DNA from: an uncultured Brachyspira sp.
GTDB taxonomy: Bacteria > Spirochaetota > Brachyspiria > Brachyspirales > Brachyspiraceae
Length of the DNA stretch: 7,723 nt
Assembly: GCA_934725655.1 (NCBI GenBank)
Contig: CAKVCJ010000081.1
Span: forward strand, 1-7,723
Direction: 5' to 3'
Shown: positions 6,996 through 7,723 of the stretch, piece after piece
Numbering within the stretch: the stretch's first letter is position 1
How the letters are laid out: the number at the start of each line of letters is the position of its first letter
Position numbers and translations under genes: made by a program
Notes under the pieces: model-generated
Told to the model about the DNA's origin: nothing
What the model saw: only the letters and a program-made list of their open reading frames with translations
Databases searched by the model: none

Positions 6996-7723
6996 ATGAA
7001 AGGATTCCTAATAGTAAATAAACCTAAAGGCATTACTTCTTTTGATGTTATAAGAAAATTAAAACCTATATTAAAAGAAAGAAGAATAGGGCATGTTGGT
7101 ACGCTTGACCCTTTTGCTTCTGGGGTTTTAATAATAGCTTTGGGAAGATATACTAAATTATTTTTTTTGTTTGATGATTTATATAAAGAGTATATTGCAA
7201 GAGGAGTTTTTGGAGAGAGCAGGGATACTGATGATGTTGAAGGTAAAACTTTAAAAATAACACAGAATAAAAATATATTAAGTTTTAATGAATTAGAAAC
7301 ATTAATAAAAAATAATTTTTTAGGCAGTATTTTGCAAAAGCCTCCGATATATAGTGCCAAAAAAATTGACGGCAAAAGAGCTTATGATTTAGCGAGAGAA
7401 AATAAAGAGTTTCAATTAAAGAGTGTGAATGTTTTTATAAATAATATAGAGTTATTAGAATATAATTATCCTTATTTTACAATTAAGACTTCTGTGAGTA
7501 AGGGCACTTATATTAGAGCAATAGTGAGAGATATTGGAGAGTATACTAATAATTTAGCGTACACAAAAGATTTGATAAGGACTTCCATTGGCGATTATAA
7601 TATTGATAATGCTGCCAATTTAGAAAATATAAATTCTGATAACATCGTTTCTTTTTTTGATATGTTTAAAAACTTTGATAAACTTGTAATAGAAGATGAA
7701 AAAGATATAAAGCAAATACTCTC
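6996..7723 (+). CDS. truB: tRNA pseudouridine-55 synthase, 3'-truncated by the window edge
   Basis: Makes pseudouridine at position 55 in the T-loop of nearly all tRNAs, in the cytosol. 242 codons are seen; the family is about 290-310 residues, so the C-terminal part is missing. Motifs in order: KGITSFDVI at 11-19; the catalytic block GHVGTLDPFASGVL at 32-45, with nucleophile Asp38; PPIYSAKKIDGKRAYDLAR at 116-134; and KGTYIRAIVRDIGEY at 169-183. The frame is open to the window end with no internal stop. The ATG at 6996 is fixed by an in-frame TGA at 6987-6989. The Shine-Dalgarno site is poor (GAG at 6982-6984, 11 bases away), so coupling to the lipoprotein gene 24 bases upstream is possible. 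In many bacteria truB sits with rbfA, infB or rpsO; here the left neighbour is a lipoprotein instead. Confidence 0.95.
   Translation, partial: MKGFLIVNKPKGITSFDVIRKLKPILKERRIGHVGTLDPFASGVLIIALGRYTKLFFLFDDLYKEYIARGVFGESRDTDDVEGKTLKITQNKNILSFNELETLIKNNFLGSILQKPPIYSAKKIDGKRAYDLARENKEFQLKSVNVFINNIELLEYNYPYFTIKTSVSKGTYIRAIVRDIGEYTNNLAYTKDLIRTSIGDYNIDNAANLENINSDNIVSFFDMFKNFDKLVIEDEKDIKQIL

Noticed and set aside
6968..7375. A 135-codon open frame on the - strand
   Set aside because: It lies wholly opposite truB, whose motifs are unmistakable; it is a shadow frame. The same holds for - strand frames at 994-1251 and 6512-6700 and the + frame at 5015-5314.

Overview
This is a low-GC bacterial chromosomal window, very AT-rich in the gaps and A/T-ending in its codons (many AGA, ATA, TTA). 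The proteins look spirochaetal. A Brachyspira-like host is my best inference, from base composition, the NadE/RicT/TrpS/TruB sequence style and the small lipoproteins; no single marker proves it. The protein genes are tightly packed. I see no rRNA, tRNA, CRISPR array, insertion sequence or phage gene, and no gene-free stretch longer than about 80 bases.

Left part (1-3379, + strand): the 3' part of a glutamine-dependent NAD+ synthetase gene (nadE), then a PSP1/RicT (YaaT) gene, then trpS. ricT and trpS are 24 bases apart and probably co-transcribed. TrpRS carries a four-cysteine motif like that of the iron-sulfur tryptophanyl-tRNA synthetases. A hairpin at 3414-3445 sits between trpS and the convergent next gene and can end transcription from both sides.

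Middle part (3450-6168, - strand): three envelope genes read right to left. They are a small lipoprotein with an LPP20-like look, an ExbB/TolQ/MotA-type inner-membrane channel protein with no ExbD partner in the window, and a membrane-anchored serine hydrolase. The ExbB-like gene has a clear promoter (TTGATT-N17-TATAAT) inside the upstream gap, which also fixes its start codon. The lipoprotein has a promoter placed so close to its ATG, with no Shine-Dalgarno site, that a leaderless mRNA is predicted.

Right part (6231-7723, + strand): a helical lipoprotein of unknown function whose start must be TTG, followed 24 bases later by truB (tRNA pseudouridine-55 synthase), cut by the window end. The two lipoprotein genes are divergent across a 62-base gap.

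Most of the window is housekeeping. The parts worth a second look are the orphan ExbB-like protein with Asn replacing the TM3 Glu, the predicted leaderless lipoprotein mRNA, the Cys motif of TrpRS, and the lipoprotein/channel/hydrolase grouping. I found no convincing new defence or mobile system.
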